Of a stretch of 64,000 nucleotides of DNA, positions 7,827 through 16,096 are shown piece by piece. The DNA is from Pseudomonas sp. 8Z (lineage in GTDB: Bacteria > Pseudomonadota > Gammaproteobacteria > Pseudomonadales > Pseudomonadaceae). The stretch covers positions 1 through 64,000 of the forward strand of contig NZ_LR733826.1 of NCBI RefSeq assembly GCF_902506535.1. The letters run 5' to 3'. A program made the position numbers and the translations under genes. The number at the start of each line of letters is the position of its first letter. Within the stretch, counting starts at the first letter, position 1. The notes under the pieces were generated by a model. It saw nothing but the letters and a program-made list of their open reading frames with translations. It searched no databases and was not told the DNA's origin.

Positions 7827-9482
7827 TTAGTCGGCCTGGGCGGGATACCAGCGCGGCGTATACACCCACTCGCCGCCGTCGGCGCGGGGGAAGCGACGGG
7901 TCTGGCTGGAGCCGATGATCACCAGGGTACGCATGTCGACCATCTCCGGCGTCAGCTCGCCGAGGGTGAGGCTGCGCAGCGCTTCGGCGGGGCGGCCGAT
8001 ATCGCGGCCGAGCACCACCAGGGTGTCGGCGGCGCGGTGCTGGCGCAGCAGCTCCAAGGCGCGCCCGAGCTGCCAGGGGCGGGACTTGGAGATCGGGTTG
8101 TAGAAGGCCATGGCCAGATCCGCTGCGGCGGCATGTTCCAGGCGCTTCTCGATCACCGCCCAGGGTTTGAGGTTGTCCGATAGGGAGATCAGGCAGAAGT
8201 CATGACCCAGTGGCGCGCCGGCCTTGGCGGCGGTGGCCAGGGCGGCGGACACGCCTGGCAGCACTTCCAGTTCGACGCCGTGCCAGGCTTCGTTCTGCGG
8301 GCTTTCCAGCGCCTCCATCACGGCGGCGGCCATGGCGAACACGCCAGGATCGCCGGAGGAGATCATCACCACCCGCCGACCGCTGGCCGCCAGTTCGAAG
8401 GCATGGGCAGCGCGCTGCAACTCCTCGCGGTTGTCGCTGGGGTGCAGGCACTGGTCGGCGCGCAGCGGCCCGGCCATCTTCACGTAGGTGTCGTAGCCGA
8501 GCAGGTCTTCGGCTTCATCGAGGGCGCGGCGCACGGCGGGGGTCATGTGTTCGGCGGCGCCTGGGCCGAGGCCGACCACGCTGAGGCGGCCACGGCGTTG
8601 GCCGAGACGCTCGATATCCAGCGGCTGCTCGCCCAGCAGCAGGCGCAGGCCGTCGCCTGCCTGCTGCTCGGGCGGCAGCTCGGCAGTGCTGTGGATAAAG
8701 CGCAGCGGCAGATTCAGCTCACGGGCTGCTGTGTGCAGTTCGGCGTTGGCCATCCAGCTTTTGTCCGCGAGCAGGCAGGCCAGCGCTTGCGGCGCCAGGT
8801 TGGCGGCGCTCAGTGCTTGTTGCAGGCGCGCGGGCAGATCGGCGCCGGGGCGTTCGATCAGCACGGCGGCGCTGCGTGGGTGGATCAGCAGTTCATCGGG
8901 CTGCGCCGGACGGGCTTGCGCGGTGATGTGGATAACCCGGCTGGCGGCGTTATCCACAGGTAGCTGCGCGTTCTCCAGCCAGGGCGCCTGGCCTTCGATG
9001 CGTACGGTTTCGCCGCCGAGCAGGTCGCTGACGAAGCGCTTGCCCTGCTGGATATCGGCTAGCGCATAGCCTGCCGGTGGCTCCAGCAGACAGGTGCCGA
9101 AGCGCAGCTCGCCGCTGGTGGTGATGGCGGGCGTGACGCCCAGGTGCGCGGCGATCTCACGGGCCAGGCGGTTGACCCCGGCCAGGCCGCCGAGCAGTGG
9201 CACCACGGCGCTGCCGTCTTCGGCCAGGGCCAGTACCGGCGGCTCGGCGCCTTTCTCCGCCAGCAGCGCCGCGAGGCTGCGGATGACGATACCGGCGGCG
9301 CACAGCACCACCAGCGGCTGACCGGCGCGATAGAGGGCGCGCAGGTGTTCGCCGAACTCATCGTAGTGACGCTCGGCGCCATCGGCACGCCCGCGCAGGC
9401 CGTGGATCACAGCCTGTGGATAAAGCGCCTGGAGGCGTTGTGCAGTGGCCAGCGCGCTGGCGCCGAGGATGACGATGTTCAT
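7827..9482 (-). CDS. cobJ: Fused CbiG/CobE-like protein and precorrin-3B C17-methyltransferase
   Basis: Cytoplasmic cobalamin-synthesis enzyme of 551 residues. The first part (about 1-300) resembles CbiG: it begins MNIVILGASALA and has an AGIVIRSLA stretch and a CobE-like C-terminal piece. The second part (from about 305) is a SAM-dependent tetrapyrrole methylase with VVGLGPG at its start, SSGDPGVFAMA and GVSAALATAAKAGAPLGHDF, which is CobJ. CobJ methylates C17 during ring contraction of precorrin-3B. Fusion of the two parts is common in Pseudomonas. The start at 9482 (MNIVIL) is preferred over an upstream frame start at 9509. It is the last gene of the leftward cob set, separated from cobI by 162 bases filled with palindromic repeats. 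Confidence 0.92.
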   Translation of the reverse strand: MNIVILGASALATAQRLQALYPQAVIHGLRGRADGAERHYDEFGEHLRALYRAGQPLVVLCAAGIVIRSLAALLAEKGAEPPVLALAEDGSAVVPLLGGLAGVNRLAREIAAHLGVTPAITTSGELRFGTCLLEPPAGYALADIQQGKRFVSDLLGGETVRIEGQAPWLENAQLPVDNAASRVIHITAQARPAQPDELLIHPRSAAVLIERPGADLPARLQQALSAANLAPQALACLLADKSWMANAELHTAARELNLPLRFIHSTAELPPEQQAGDGLRLLLGEQPLDIERLGQRRGRLSVVGLGPGAAEHMTPAVRRALDEAEDLLGYDTYVKMAGPLRADQCLHPSDNREELQRAAHAFELAASGRRVVMISSGDPGVFAMAAAVMEALESPQNEAWHGVELEVLPGVSAALATAAKAGAPLGHDFCLISLSDNLKPWAVIEKRLEHAAAADLAMAFYNPISKSRPWQLGRALELLRQHRAADTLVVLGRDIGRPAEALRSLTLGELTPEMVDMRTLVIIGSSQTRRFPRADGGEWVYTPRWYPAQAD

Positions 9483-9494
9483 GCGGCAAATCCT

Positions 9495-9640
9495 GTAGCC
9501 CGGATGCAATCCGGGGATGGGGCGTGATCCGTGGGAGGCGCTTCAGCGGCGACTGTCGCGGCTGAAGCCCCTCCCACAATGAGACGGGTAGGGCGGGTGC
9601 AACCCGCCAGTTCGCTGTCGGCGGGTTGCACCCGCCCTAC
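9495..9640. repeat. Three palindromic intergenic repeats between cobI and cobJ
   Basis: Three hairpins in a row: GTAGCCCGGATGCAATCCGG (9495-9516), a GTGGGAGG...CCTCCCAC palindrome (9531-9577), and a GTAGGGCGGGTGCAACCCGCC inverted pair (9588-9640). Each type recurs elsewhere in the window (14703, 24509, 56875, 62423). They fill the gap inside an otherwise tightly packed operon and could affect read-through into cobJ. Confidence 0.8.
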
Positions 9641-9644
9641 GGGA

Positions 9645-10388
9645 TTAGCCCCGCCACTTCTGGCCGGGCACCAGAATCATGGAGAAATACGGCGAATCCA
9701 TCGGCTCCACTTCGTCCAACGGCACGATCTTCTGGCTGGCCATGGTCGCGCGTTCGACGTAATGGGCGCGCTCGTCCAGGCCGAGCTTGCGCAGCACGCG
9801 GCGCACCTTGTCGAAGTTGCGTCCGAGCTTCATCACCACCGCCGCTTCGGCGTCGCGCAGGCGCTGTTCCAGCTCGTCTTCCGGCAGTACGCCGGAGAGC
9901 ACGCTCAAGGATTGGTTGCGATACACCAGCGGCGTGCCGAGCACCGAGGCGCAGCCGAGCATCGAGCACACGCCAGGCACCACGTCCACCTCGTAGCGCT
10001 CGGCCAGGCGGTCGTGCAGGTACATGTAGGAGCCATAGAAGAACGGGTCGCCCTCGCAGATCACCGCCACGTCCTGGCCTGCGTCCAGTAACTGGGCGAT
10101 CTGCTCGGCGCAGGTGTCGTAGAAGTCGGCAATCACATCCTCGTAGCTCAGTGGCGCGGCGAGCTTCTCGGTGGTCACCGGGTAGACCAGCGGCAGGCGC
10201 TGTTGGGTGTCCTCCAGGTGCTGCTCGATGATGCCAAAGGCGTTACCACCGTGCCCGGCGTTGTGTTTCGCCTTGGCCACGAAGTAGGCCACCACCGGCG
10301 CGCCTTTGAGCAGGCGCAGGGCCTTGAGGGTGAGCAGCTCGGGGTCGCCGGGGCCGACGCCCAGGCCAAGCAGACGACCGGCCATCAT
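9645..10388 (-). CDS. cobI: Precorrin-2 C20-methyltransferase
   Basis: Cytoplasmic SAM-dependent enzyme of the aerobic cobalamin pathway that methylates C20 of precorrin-2 to give precorrin-3A; 247 residues, normal for the family. Tetrapyrrole-methylase features visible are [16 protein letters not shown] near the N-terminus, [14 protein letters not shown] around residue 110, and [11 protein letters not shown] around 140. The ATG overlaps the stop codon of cobH (ATGA), so the two are translationally coupled. A second ATG directly follows the first, so the start may be one codon later. Confidence 0.95.
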   Translation of the reverse strand: MMAGRLLGLGVGPGDPELLTLKALRLLKGAPVVAYFVAKAKHNAGHGGNAFGIIEQHLEDTQQRLPLVYPVTTEKLAAPLSYEDVIADFYDTCAEQIAQLLDAGQDVAVICEGDPFFYGSYMYLHDRLAERYEVDVVPGVCSMLGCASVLGTPLVYRNQSLSVLSGVLPEDELEQRLRDAEAAVVMKLGRNFDKVRRVLRKLGLDERAHYVERATMASQKIVPLDEVEPMDSPYFSMILVPGQKWRG

Positions 10389-11011
10389 TCCACCTCCGAG
10401 GCCAGCGCGTTGACCGCGGCCACCGCCATGGCGCTGCCGCCGCGACGGCCCCGCACGATCACGTAGGGCACGCCACGGCTGTCGGCGGCCAACGCATCTT
10501 TCGATTCCGCCGCGCCGATAAAGCCCACCGGCATGCCGATGATCAGCGCCGGTTTTGGCGCCCCGGCGTCGAGCATTTCCAGCAGGTAGAACAGCGCGGT
10601 GGGGGCGTTGCCGATGACCACCACGCTGCCTTCGAGATGTTCGCGCCAGTGCTCCAGGGCCACCGCCGAGCGGGTGTTGCCGACCTCACGGGCCAGCTCC
10701 GGCACACCGGCATCGTGCAGGGTGCAGATCACCTGGTTGCCTGCCGGCAGGCGCGGGCGGGTGATGCCCTCGGCAACCATGCGCGCGTCGCAGAGGATCG
10801 GCGCCCCGGCCAGCAGCGCGGCGCGGCCAGCGGTGCCAGCGCCGGGTGAGAAGCGTAGATCCTCGACCACATCGACCATGCCGCAGGCGTGGATCACCCG
10901 CACGGCGAGTTTTTCCAGGTCGGCGGGAATGCTGTCGAGATTGGCCTCGGCGCGAATGGTGGCGAAGGAGCGGCGGTAGATTTCCTGGCCGTCGCGGATG
11001 TAATCAAGCAT
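10385..11011 (-). CDS. cobH: Precorrin-8X methylmutase
   Basis: Moves a methyl group from C11 to C12, turning precorrin-8X into hydrogenobyrinate; 208 residues, the usual length. The sequence [20 protein letters not shown] and the conserved [10 protein letters not shown], with the likely catalytic His just before it (VIHACGM), are typical, as is the C-terminal [13 protein letters not shown] loop. It overlaps the cobG stop by eight bases and the cobI start by four, placing it mid-operon. Confidence 0.95.
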   Translation of the reverse strand: MLDYIRDGQEIYRRSFATIRAEANLDSIPADLEKLAVRVIHACGMVDVVEDLRFSPGAGTAGRAALLAGAPILCDARMVAEGITRPRLPAGNQVICTLHDAGVPELAREVGNTRSAVALEHWREHLEGSVVVIGNAPTALFYLLEMLDAGAPKPALIIGMPVGFIGAAESKDALAADSRGVPYVIVRGRRGGSAMAVAAVNALASEVE

Positions 11012-12317
11012 CGGGTTGTCCTGCGCGAAGGTGGTCGGCGAACCAGGCGCCGACCTCGTCGATGGTCATGGAGGGCACCAGCAGTTGACCGAAACCGGTC
11101 GCCTCGGTGGTGCGTCGATAGAGTTGGTAGTGCTCGGGCGAGCAGGCCAGCAGGGTGTAGGGCTGCACGCGGGCGCTGGCACAACTGCGCGGGCAGGCGC
11201 TGAGGTGCACCTGCGGGCGGGCGCCGTTTGTGCGCAGCAGCTCGGCCAGGTGCAGGGCGTGCTGCTTGCTGTCGGCCAGGCCGCGCGCGCAGGCCGCTGA
11301 GCCAGTGCAGGCGACCAGGCCGAGCAGCGGCTCGGCGGTTTGATTGATCACACCCAGTTCGCTCAGCGCTGTCATCAGCGCCTGGGCGTTGTTCACGGGC
11401 ACGTTGCCCAGCAACAGACCTTGCCAGGGCGTCAGGCGCAGTTCGCCGTCGCCATAGTGTTCGCTCAGCTCAGCCAGGGCGAGCAGTTGTTCGGCTTGCA
11501 GGCGGCCGAGCTGGGCGCCGGCCACCACCATGCACAGGTCAGGTTGCGCCTGTGGATAAATGCCGGCCGGTGGGCGCACGAGTGCAGCACTGGGCTGCCA
11601 ATGGCGTGGTGCCGGTTGCAGCGGGAAGTCCAGGCGCGCCTGCAGGCGTTGCAGCAGCTCGCTGGCCGGAATCTGCGCCAGCAACTGGCGCATGCGCCTT
11701 TGTTCGGGCGTGGCCAGGTCGAGGAACAGCAGCAGAAGTTCGCGCACCAGTTCGAGCGCTTGTGCTGCTGCGATGCGCGCCAATGGCGCGTCAGTCGGGC
11801 AGCCAGCCAGGCCCAGCAGCAAGTGCTGATCATCTTCGGCGGCCAGCCACAGGTCGTGTGGGTGTTCGCGCATGGCCAGGGCTTCGCCGCCGTCCAGTTG
11901 CAGGGCGAACTTGGGCGACAGCACGTGCAGCGCCGGGGTGTCCTGCAGCAGGTCGAGCAACTGGCTGGCCAGCGGGCGTACGTCCATCCGCGCCTGCGGG
12001 TCGAGGCCGACGGCGGGGCTGAGCATCAGGTTACGCACATCGTCGGCGGCGGCCACCCGTGGGCCGAGATTGGCAGCGAGCAGGGCATCGATCAGCGCGC
12101 TTTCCTGGCCGGGCAATACGCCGCGAATCTGCAGGTTGCTGCGGTTGGTCAGCTCCAGCACGCCGCTGGCGCAGCGTTGCGCCGCCTCGGCAATCGTCCG
12201 CGCCTGGGCACTGCGCAGCACGCCGCCAGGCAGCTTGACCCGGCAGATGCCGCCGTCCAGCGCAGGCACGATGCGCAGCAGACCGGGGCAGGCAGAAGGG
12301 CGGACGGATGTGGGCAA
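11004..12317 (-). CDS. cobG: Precorrin-3B synthase
   Basis: Oxygen-dependent monooxygenase that forms the lactone precorrin-3B, marking the aerobic route. It is a relative of sulfite/nitrite reductases with two half-domains. The Fe-S cysteines are visible as ACTGSAACARG (C-x5-C) and SACPRSCAS (C-x3-C). I choose a TTG start at 12317, preceded by AGGTGA, giving 437 residues beginning PTSVRPSACPGLLRIVPA, which is where family alignment should begin. The frame stays open upstream to a GTG at 12392, but that stretch belongs to the riboswitch leader. First gene of the leftward cobGHIJ operon. Confidence 0.9.
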   Translation of the reverse strand: MPTSVRPSACPGLLRIVPALDGGICRVKLPGGVLRSAQARTIAEAAQRCASGVLELTNRSNLQIRGVLPGQESALIDALLAANLGPRVAAADDVRNLMLSPAVGLDPQARMDVRPLASQLLDLLQDTPALHVLSPKFALQLDGGEALAMREHPHDLWLAAEDDQHLLLGLAGCPTDAPLARIAAAQALELVRELLLLFLDLATPEQRRMRQLLAQIPASELLQRLQARLDFPLQPAPRHWQPSAALVRPPAGIYPQAQPDLCMVVAGAQLGRLQAEQLLALAELSEHYGDGELRLTPWQGLLLGNVPVNNAQALMTALSELGVINQTAEPLLGLVACTGSAACARGLADSKQHALHLAELLRTNGARPQVHLSACPRSCASARVQPYTLLACSPEHYQLYRRTTEATGFGQLLVPSMTIDEVGAWFADHLRAGQPDA

Positions 12318-12427
12318 AGGATCACCTGTGGATAACGACGCGGCGACCGAACCAGCGAAACCCCTCAAGAGGATTTCATGGCATCGGTACACCCCGCCCG
12401 ATGTGGGTACTCGCGACCAGCGTTCGT

Positions 12428-12566
12428 CGGCAGGTCTCCTGGCTGACAGGTCTTCGTCCGCCGCGCCTTCCCGGTTGCCCAGTGGCCGATTGCATAGGAC
12501 TCGCTGCTTACAGTTGCGGGGGCAGCCACGGTTTGACCGTGTTCCCTCTTCGATCCTGTCTACGAT
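12428..12566 (-). promoter_or_regulatory. Cobalamin (B12) riboswitch controlling cobG-cobH-cobI-cobJ
   Basis: On the minus strand the conserved blocks appear in order: GGGAAC followed by GGCTGCCCCCGCAACTGTAA, then a GAG and CCACTG core, GGGAAGGCGCGG, and finally the B12 box GCCAGGAGACCTGCC near 12430-12447. It sits about 110 bases upstream of the chosen cobG start. A small GAAATCCTC/GAGGGGTTTC hairpin lies between box and start and may be part of the switching structure. Adenosylcobalamin binding is expected to reduce expression. Confidence 0.93.
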
Positions 12567-12700
12567 CTGCTGCGCGTCGGCCCTGCCGCGTTAAAAGCAG
12601 ACTCGGAATGCTCATGTGCTACAGCACACTCCGCTTCCTCGCCTGCTTTTGCCTTGCATGGCTCTAGCTCGCGAGATCGTAAACAGACTCGTAGGCCCGA

Positions 12701-12730
12701 TTCATGGGGCGCCGACGAAGGCGCTATTAT
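12701..12730 (+). promoter_or_regulatory. Possible sigma-70 promoter for cobL-cobK
   Basis: TATTAT at 12725-12730 resembles a -10 box and TTCATG at 12701-12706 is a poor -35 box, 18 bases apart, about 55 bases before the cobL start. The match rests mainly on the -10 hexamer. Confidence 0.3.
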
Positions 12731-12787
12731 GCCCGCTTTGCCCGGCGCCGCGACACGCGCCCTGTCGGCTACTTGTGAGGAAGGTGG

Positions 12788-13990
12788 ATGAAACCCTGGT
12801 TGACCCTGGTGGGCATCGGCGAAGACGGCTATCCCGGTCTGGGCAAGGCCGCGCGCCGTGCACTGCTGGCGGCTACACGCATCGTCGGTGCGCCACGGCA
12901 ACTGGCCTTACTGCCGCCATGCATCGCGGGTGAGCGGCAAACCTGGCCGAGCCCCTTCGACCTTGTGCCACTGCTGGCTCGACGCGGCGAGGCGGTGTGC
13001 GTGCTGGCCAGCGGCGATCCGATGTTCTACGGCGTCGGCGCCAGCCTGGCGCGCCAGGTGCCTGCCGACGAGTTGCAGGTGCTGCCGGCGCCGTCTTCGG
13101 TGTCGCTGGCGGCGGCACGTTTGGGCTGGCCGTTGCAGGAGGCGCAGGTGGTCTCCTTGGTCGGTCGGCCGCTGGCCACGCTCAACGGCAAATTGTTCCC
13201 CGGCGTGCGCCTGCTGCTGTTGAGCGCCGATGGCGACACGCCTGCGCAGGTCGCCGAAGCTCTGCGTACGCGTGGCTTCGGCGCCAGCCGCCTGACTTTG
13301 TTGGAACACCTTGGCGGCCCTGAGGAGCGCCGCCTCGATGCTCTGGCCGCAAGCTGGAACCTGCCACGCGCCGCCGACCTCAACCTGCTGGCCATCGAAT
13401 GCCTGGCCGATGCCGGGGCGCAAGTGCTGCCACCGACCTGTGGCCTGCCCGACGACGCCTATCGTCACGACGGGCAACTGACCAAGCGTGACGTACGCGC
13501 CGTCACCCTGGCGCGCCTGGCGCCGTTGCCCGGCGAGCTGCTGTGGGATGTCGGCGCCGGTTGTGGCTCCATCGGCATCGAATGGATGCGCGCGCACCCG
13601 GCCTGCCGCGCCATCGCCATTGAGGCCAACGAGGGGCGCCAGGATCATATCCGCCACAACCGCGACGCCCTCGGTGTACCCGCGCTGCAACTGGTCGCCG
13701 GGCATGCGCCCGAGGCGCTGGCGGGGTTGCCCGCGCCGGATGCCATCTTTATCGGCGGCGGCGTCACCGTGCCCGGCGTGCTGGATGATTGCTGGGCCGC
13801 GCTCAAGCCGGGCGGGCGCCTGCTGGCCAATGCCGTGACCATTCAGAGCGAGGCGGCGCTGGTGAATTTCCGTGAGCAGCACGGCGGCGATTTGCTGCGT
13901 CTGACCGTGGCCCAGGCACAGCCGCTGGGCGGTTTCGACACCTGGCGCGCGGCGCTGCCGATCACCCTGCTGACGGTGCGCAAGCCGTGA
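12788..13990 (+). CDS. cobL: Precorrin-6Y C5,15-methyltransferase (decarboxylating)
   Basis: Bifunctional enzyme of 400 residues that methylates C5 and C15 and removes the acetate carboxylate on C12. The N-terminal half (about 1-200) is the CbiE-type tetrapyrrole methylase ([24 protein letters not shown]). The C-terminal half (about 205-400) is the CbiT-type methylase with the SAM motif [13 protein letters not shown]. Read divergently from cobG, and overlaps cobK by four bases (GTGA). In the Pseudomonas gene order I know, cbiD lies between cobL and cobK; here it is absent. Confidence 0.95.
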   Translation: MKPWLTLVGIGEDGYPGLGKAARRALLAATRIVGAPRQLALLPPCIAGERQTWPSPFDLVPLLARRGEAVCVLASGDPMFYGVGASLARQVPADELQVLPAPSSVSLAAARLGWPLQEAQVVSLVGRPLATLNGKLFPGVRLLLLSADGDTPAQVAEALRTRGFGASRLTLLEHLGGPEERRLDALAASWNLPRAADLNLLAIECLADAGAQVLPPTCGLPDDAYRHDGQLTKRDVRAVTLARLAPLPGELLWDVGAGCGSIGIEWMRAHPACRAIAIEANEGRQDHIRHNRDALGVPALQLVAGHAPEALAGLPAPDAIFIGGGVTVPGVLDDCWAALKPGGRLLANAVTIQSEAALVNFREQHGGDLLRLTVAQAQPLGGFDTWRAALPITLLTVRKP

Positions 13991-14706
13991 GTGCGCGCAT
14001 CCTGCTGCTCGGCGGCACCACCGAGGCGCTGCGTCTGGCCCGTCGGCTGGGGCCGGAGACGATGTACAGCCTGGCTGGCCTGGGCCGCGTGCCGGATGAC
14101 CTGGCCTGTCGCGTGCGCGTCGGTGGTTTTGGCGGCGCCGAAGGCCTGGCGGCGTTCATGGTCGCCGAGAGCATCGAATTGCTGCTGGATCTGACCCACC
14201 CCTACGCCGCGCAGATCAGCCATAACGCTGCCCGCGCCGCCGAAATCGCCTGCGTGCCCTGCTGGGCGCTGCGTCGCCCTGGCTGGCAGCCCGGCCCTGG
14301 TGACGACTGGCGCGAGGTGGACGGCTGGGATGAGCTGACCCGCGCATTGGCGCCGTTCAGCAGGCCGTTCTTCACCTCCGGGCGCGAGCCGCTGGCGCAT
14401 CTGCACGAGATTCCTGAGCACCAGCACTGGACGGTGCGCTGCCTGCAGGCCGAACCGGCGCCGCCACGTGCCGAGATCATTGGCGCGCGCGGGCCGTTCT
14501 CTCTGGATGAGGAGCGCGCGCTGTTCGCCCGCATTGGCTGTGACGTGCTGGTGAGCAAGAACAGCGGCAGCGCCTCCACCGAGCCGAAGTTGCAGGTGGC
14601 GCGGGAGCTTGGGTTGCCGGTGTTGTTGCTGCGCCGCCCGGCGCTGCCGACAGTGACGCGTGAGTTCGCGGAGTTGGCCGCACTCTGCGAGGCGCTGCCC
14701 CTGTAG
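13987..14706 (+). CDS. cobK: Precorrin-6A reductase
   Basis: NADPH-dependent enzyme reducing the macrocycle of precorrin-6A to precorrin-6Y; 239 residues. The start is GTG in a GTGA overlap with cobL. Family features are [14 protein letters not shown] at the N-terminus, [19 protein letters not shown] in the middle, and [17 protein letters not shown] near the C-terminus. It is followed by two palindromic repeats and then the 2Fe-2S protein gene. Confidence 0.93.
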   Translation: MSARILLLGGTTEALRLARRLGPETMYSLAGLGRVPDDLACRVRVGGFGGAEGLAAFMVAESIELLLDLTHPYAAQISHNAARAAEIACVPCWALRRPGWQPGPGDDWREVDGWDELTRALAPFSRPFFTSGREPLAHLHEIPEHQHWTVRCLQAEPAPPRAEIIGARGPFSLDEERALFARIGCDVLVSKNSGSASTEPKLQVARELGLPVLLLRRPALPTVTREFAELAALCEALPL

Positions 14707-14809
14707 GGCGGGTGAAACCCGCCAATGCCGATCTGGCGGGTTGCTCCCGCCCTACGGTGCTTTATCAATCCACCGCCTTGGTGGACGTGAAAAGCGACGT
14801 CCACCCTAC
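14703..14809. repeat. Two palindromic intergenic repeats after cobK
   Basis: A GTAGGGCGGGTGAAACCCGCC / GGCGGGTTGCTCCCGCCCTAC inverted pair (14703-14755) directly at the cobK stop, followed by a GTGGACG...CGTCCAC hairpin (about 14780-14809). Both families recur in the window. Confidence 0.75.
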
Positions 14810-14847
14810 ACGCGCTGCTAGACTGCCGCCCCGTTTTGGAGACTGTC

Positions 14848-15546
14848 ATGAGCCAAGCCCCCTACGCGCGCATTCTGTTTATCGGCCCCGGCCTGGGGCG
14901 TGGTGCATCGTCCGAGCGTCTGCAGCAGCGTATCGAAGCGCTGCTGGGTGAGGCGCATCTGCATGACACCGAGCAGGATGGTTTCTGGCAGGCCATCGAT
15001 GAAGCTCCACGCCCGCTGCTGGTGGTCGACCTGGAGCCGCGCGCCGATGCTGCGCACCGCGACTGGCTGCGTGAGCGCATCGCCGAACGCGGTAACGGGA
15101 GCGAGGTATTCGTGGTTTGTAGCGCCATGGAAGATGCCTGGCTCGATGGCCTGGGCGTGTTGCTCGAACGCCGCGAAGCGCATCTTTCCTGCAGCGACGT
15201 GCCGCCCGTGCCGGAGCACCACGCCTGGTCGCAGATTCCGCCGCATGCTCAGCGCCTGCTGCTGTGCAACGGCCCGCGTTGCACGCGCAAGGGCGCGCTG
15301 GGCTTGTGGAAAACCCTGCGCCAGCGGCTCAAGGCGGCGGGCAAGCTGGAGTGCGAGGGCGGCGTGCATATCACCCGCAGCCAGTGCCAGTTCCCCTGCG
15401 ATCTGGGCCCGACCGCGAGCCTTTATCCACAGGGCGAGTGGTATGGAGTCAAGGATGAAGCAGCGGTGATTCGCCTGGTCGATGAGCGTCTGGTGGCGGG
15501 TAGGGCAGTGCCGGAGTTGCGGATCGATGGGCCGGGTGGCAACTAG
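14848..15546 (+). CDS. 2Fe-2S thioredoxin-like ferredoxin protein of the cobalamin block
   Basis: 232-residue cytoplasmic protein. The C-terminal half (about 140-225) has the cysteine pattern of thioredoxin-fold 2Fe-2S ferredoxins: LLCNGPRCTRKGA, then SQCQFPCDLGP and an EWYGVKDEAAV tail. The N-terminal half (ILFIGPGLGRGASSERLQQR) has a chelatase-like look but I cannot assign it. The start at 14848 has GGAG seven bases upstream; an in-frame TTG at 14836 is less likely. Its place between cobK and the receptor suggests electron supply for a cobalamin step such as cobalt reduction, which is inference. Confidence 0.8.
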   Translation: MSQAPYARILFIGPGLGRGASSERLQQRIEALLGEAHLHDTEQDGFWQAIDEAPRPLLVVDLEPRADAAHRDWLRERIAERGNGSEVFVVCSAMEDAWLDGLGVLLERREAHLSCSDVPPVPEHHAWSQIPPHAQRLLLCNGPRCTRKGALGLWKTLRQRLKAAGKLECEGGVHITRSQCQFPCDLGPTASLYPQGEWYGVKDEAAVIRLVDERLVAGRAVPELRIDGPGGN

Positions 15547-15553
15547 CCGCCAT

Positions 15554-15583
15554 GGTGGACAAGCTGCGCGTTGTCCACCCTAC
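15554..15583. repeat. GGTGGAC palindromic repeat
   Basis: GGTGGACAA and TTGTCCACC form a hairpin just after the ferredoxin gene; a near copy with GGTGGATAA is at 48564-48589. Confidence 0.6.
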
Positions 15584-15615
15584 GTCTGAGTCCAACCCAC
15601 AGTCGGCCCCGCGCC

Positions 15616-15645
15616 TTGACTTGAGCGGGTGCGGGTGGTCATATC
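15616..15645 (+). promoter_or_regulatory. Possible promoter of the second B12-riboswitch leader
   Basis: TTGACT at 15616-15621 and CATATC at 15640-15645 are 18 bases apart and would start transcription just before the riboswitch. The -35 match is good; the -10 is moderate. Confidence 0.5.
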
Positions 15646-15654
15646 CGCCCCGCT

Positions 15655-15828
15655 TCAGGTGTCTTGCGCCGCCGTGCGCAAGGTGAAACGGGAAGTCGGT
15701 TGAAGTCCGACGCTGCCCCCGCAACGGTAAGCGAGCGACCGCATCGATACGCCACTGTGCGCCACGCGCATGGGAAGGCGATGCGGTCATGACCCTCGCA
15801 AGCCCGGAGACCGGCCTGGAGTCGTTTG
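15655..15828 (+). promoter_or_regulatory. Cobalamin (B12) riboswitch upstream of the TonB receptor / ABC operon
   Basis: Conserved elements in order on the plus strand: AAACGGGAAGTCGG, GACGCTGCCCCCGCAACGG, the GCCACTG core, TGGGAAGGCGATG, and the B12-box variant AGCCCGGAGACCGGCC at about 15800-15815. The next substantial gene is the receptor at 16097, about 270 bases downstream. The leader between them includes a Zur-like box, so the riboswitch transcript and a Zur-controlled promoter may both feed the operon. Confidence 0.92.
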
Positions 15829-16032
15829 TGTCTGGCAACCCGCGGTGGGCGGGCGTTGACTCCAGTAGGGCGCTTCGCGCTCCTGTCTGCTGTTGCGCAT
15901 TTCCATCGGATTGCCGTGCCTTTTCCCTGACGATGGAACACTCATGGCGCGCCATTTCCGCTTCACTCAACCGTTTTCGGCTGCTATAGCAGCACCGTCC
16001 GTACGCCTGCAAGACAGGCTGCGAAGATCAAT

Positions 16033-16049
16033 AATGTTATGTTATAACA
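16033..16049. promoter_or_regulatory. Zur-like box upstream of the TonB receptor gene
   Basis: AATGTTATGTTATAACA contains a near-perfect inverted repeat of the kind bound by the zinc repressor Zur (GTTATAnnATAAC-like core). The same 17 bases occur at 54762-54778 between folE2 and a COG0523 GTPase gene, a classic Zur-controlled pair. It lies about 48 bases before the chosen GTG start of the receptor, where a repressor could block a promoter. Confidence 0.75.
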
Positions 16050-16096
16050 CTTGCGTTTCATTCATCGATTCTCCGCGCAACAACGGAAGCTCTACC

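Noticed and set aside
11340..12335. 331-codon plus-strand open frame inside cobG
   Set aside because: Antisense to a protein with intact Fe-S motifs; Gln-rich shadow.
15893..16096. Extension of the second TonB receptor into the leader, starting near 15893
   Set aside because: It would place the Zur box inside the gene and bury the signal peptide; the GTG at 16097 has a proper ribosome-binding site.
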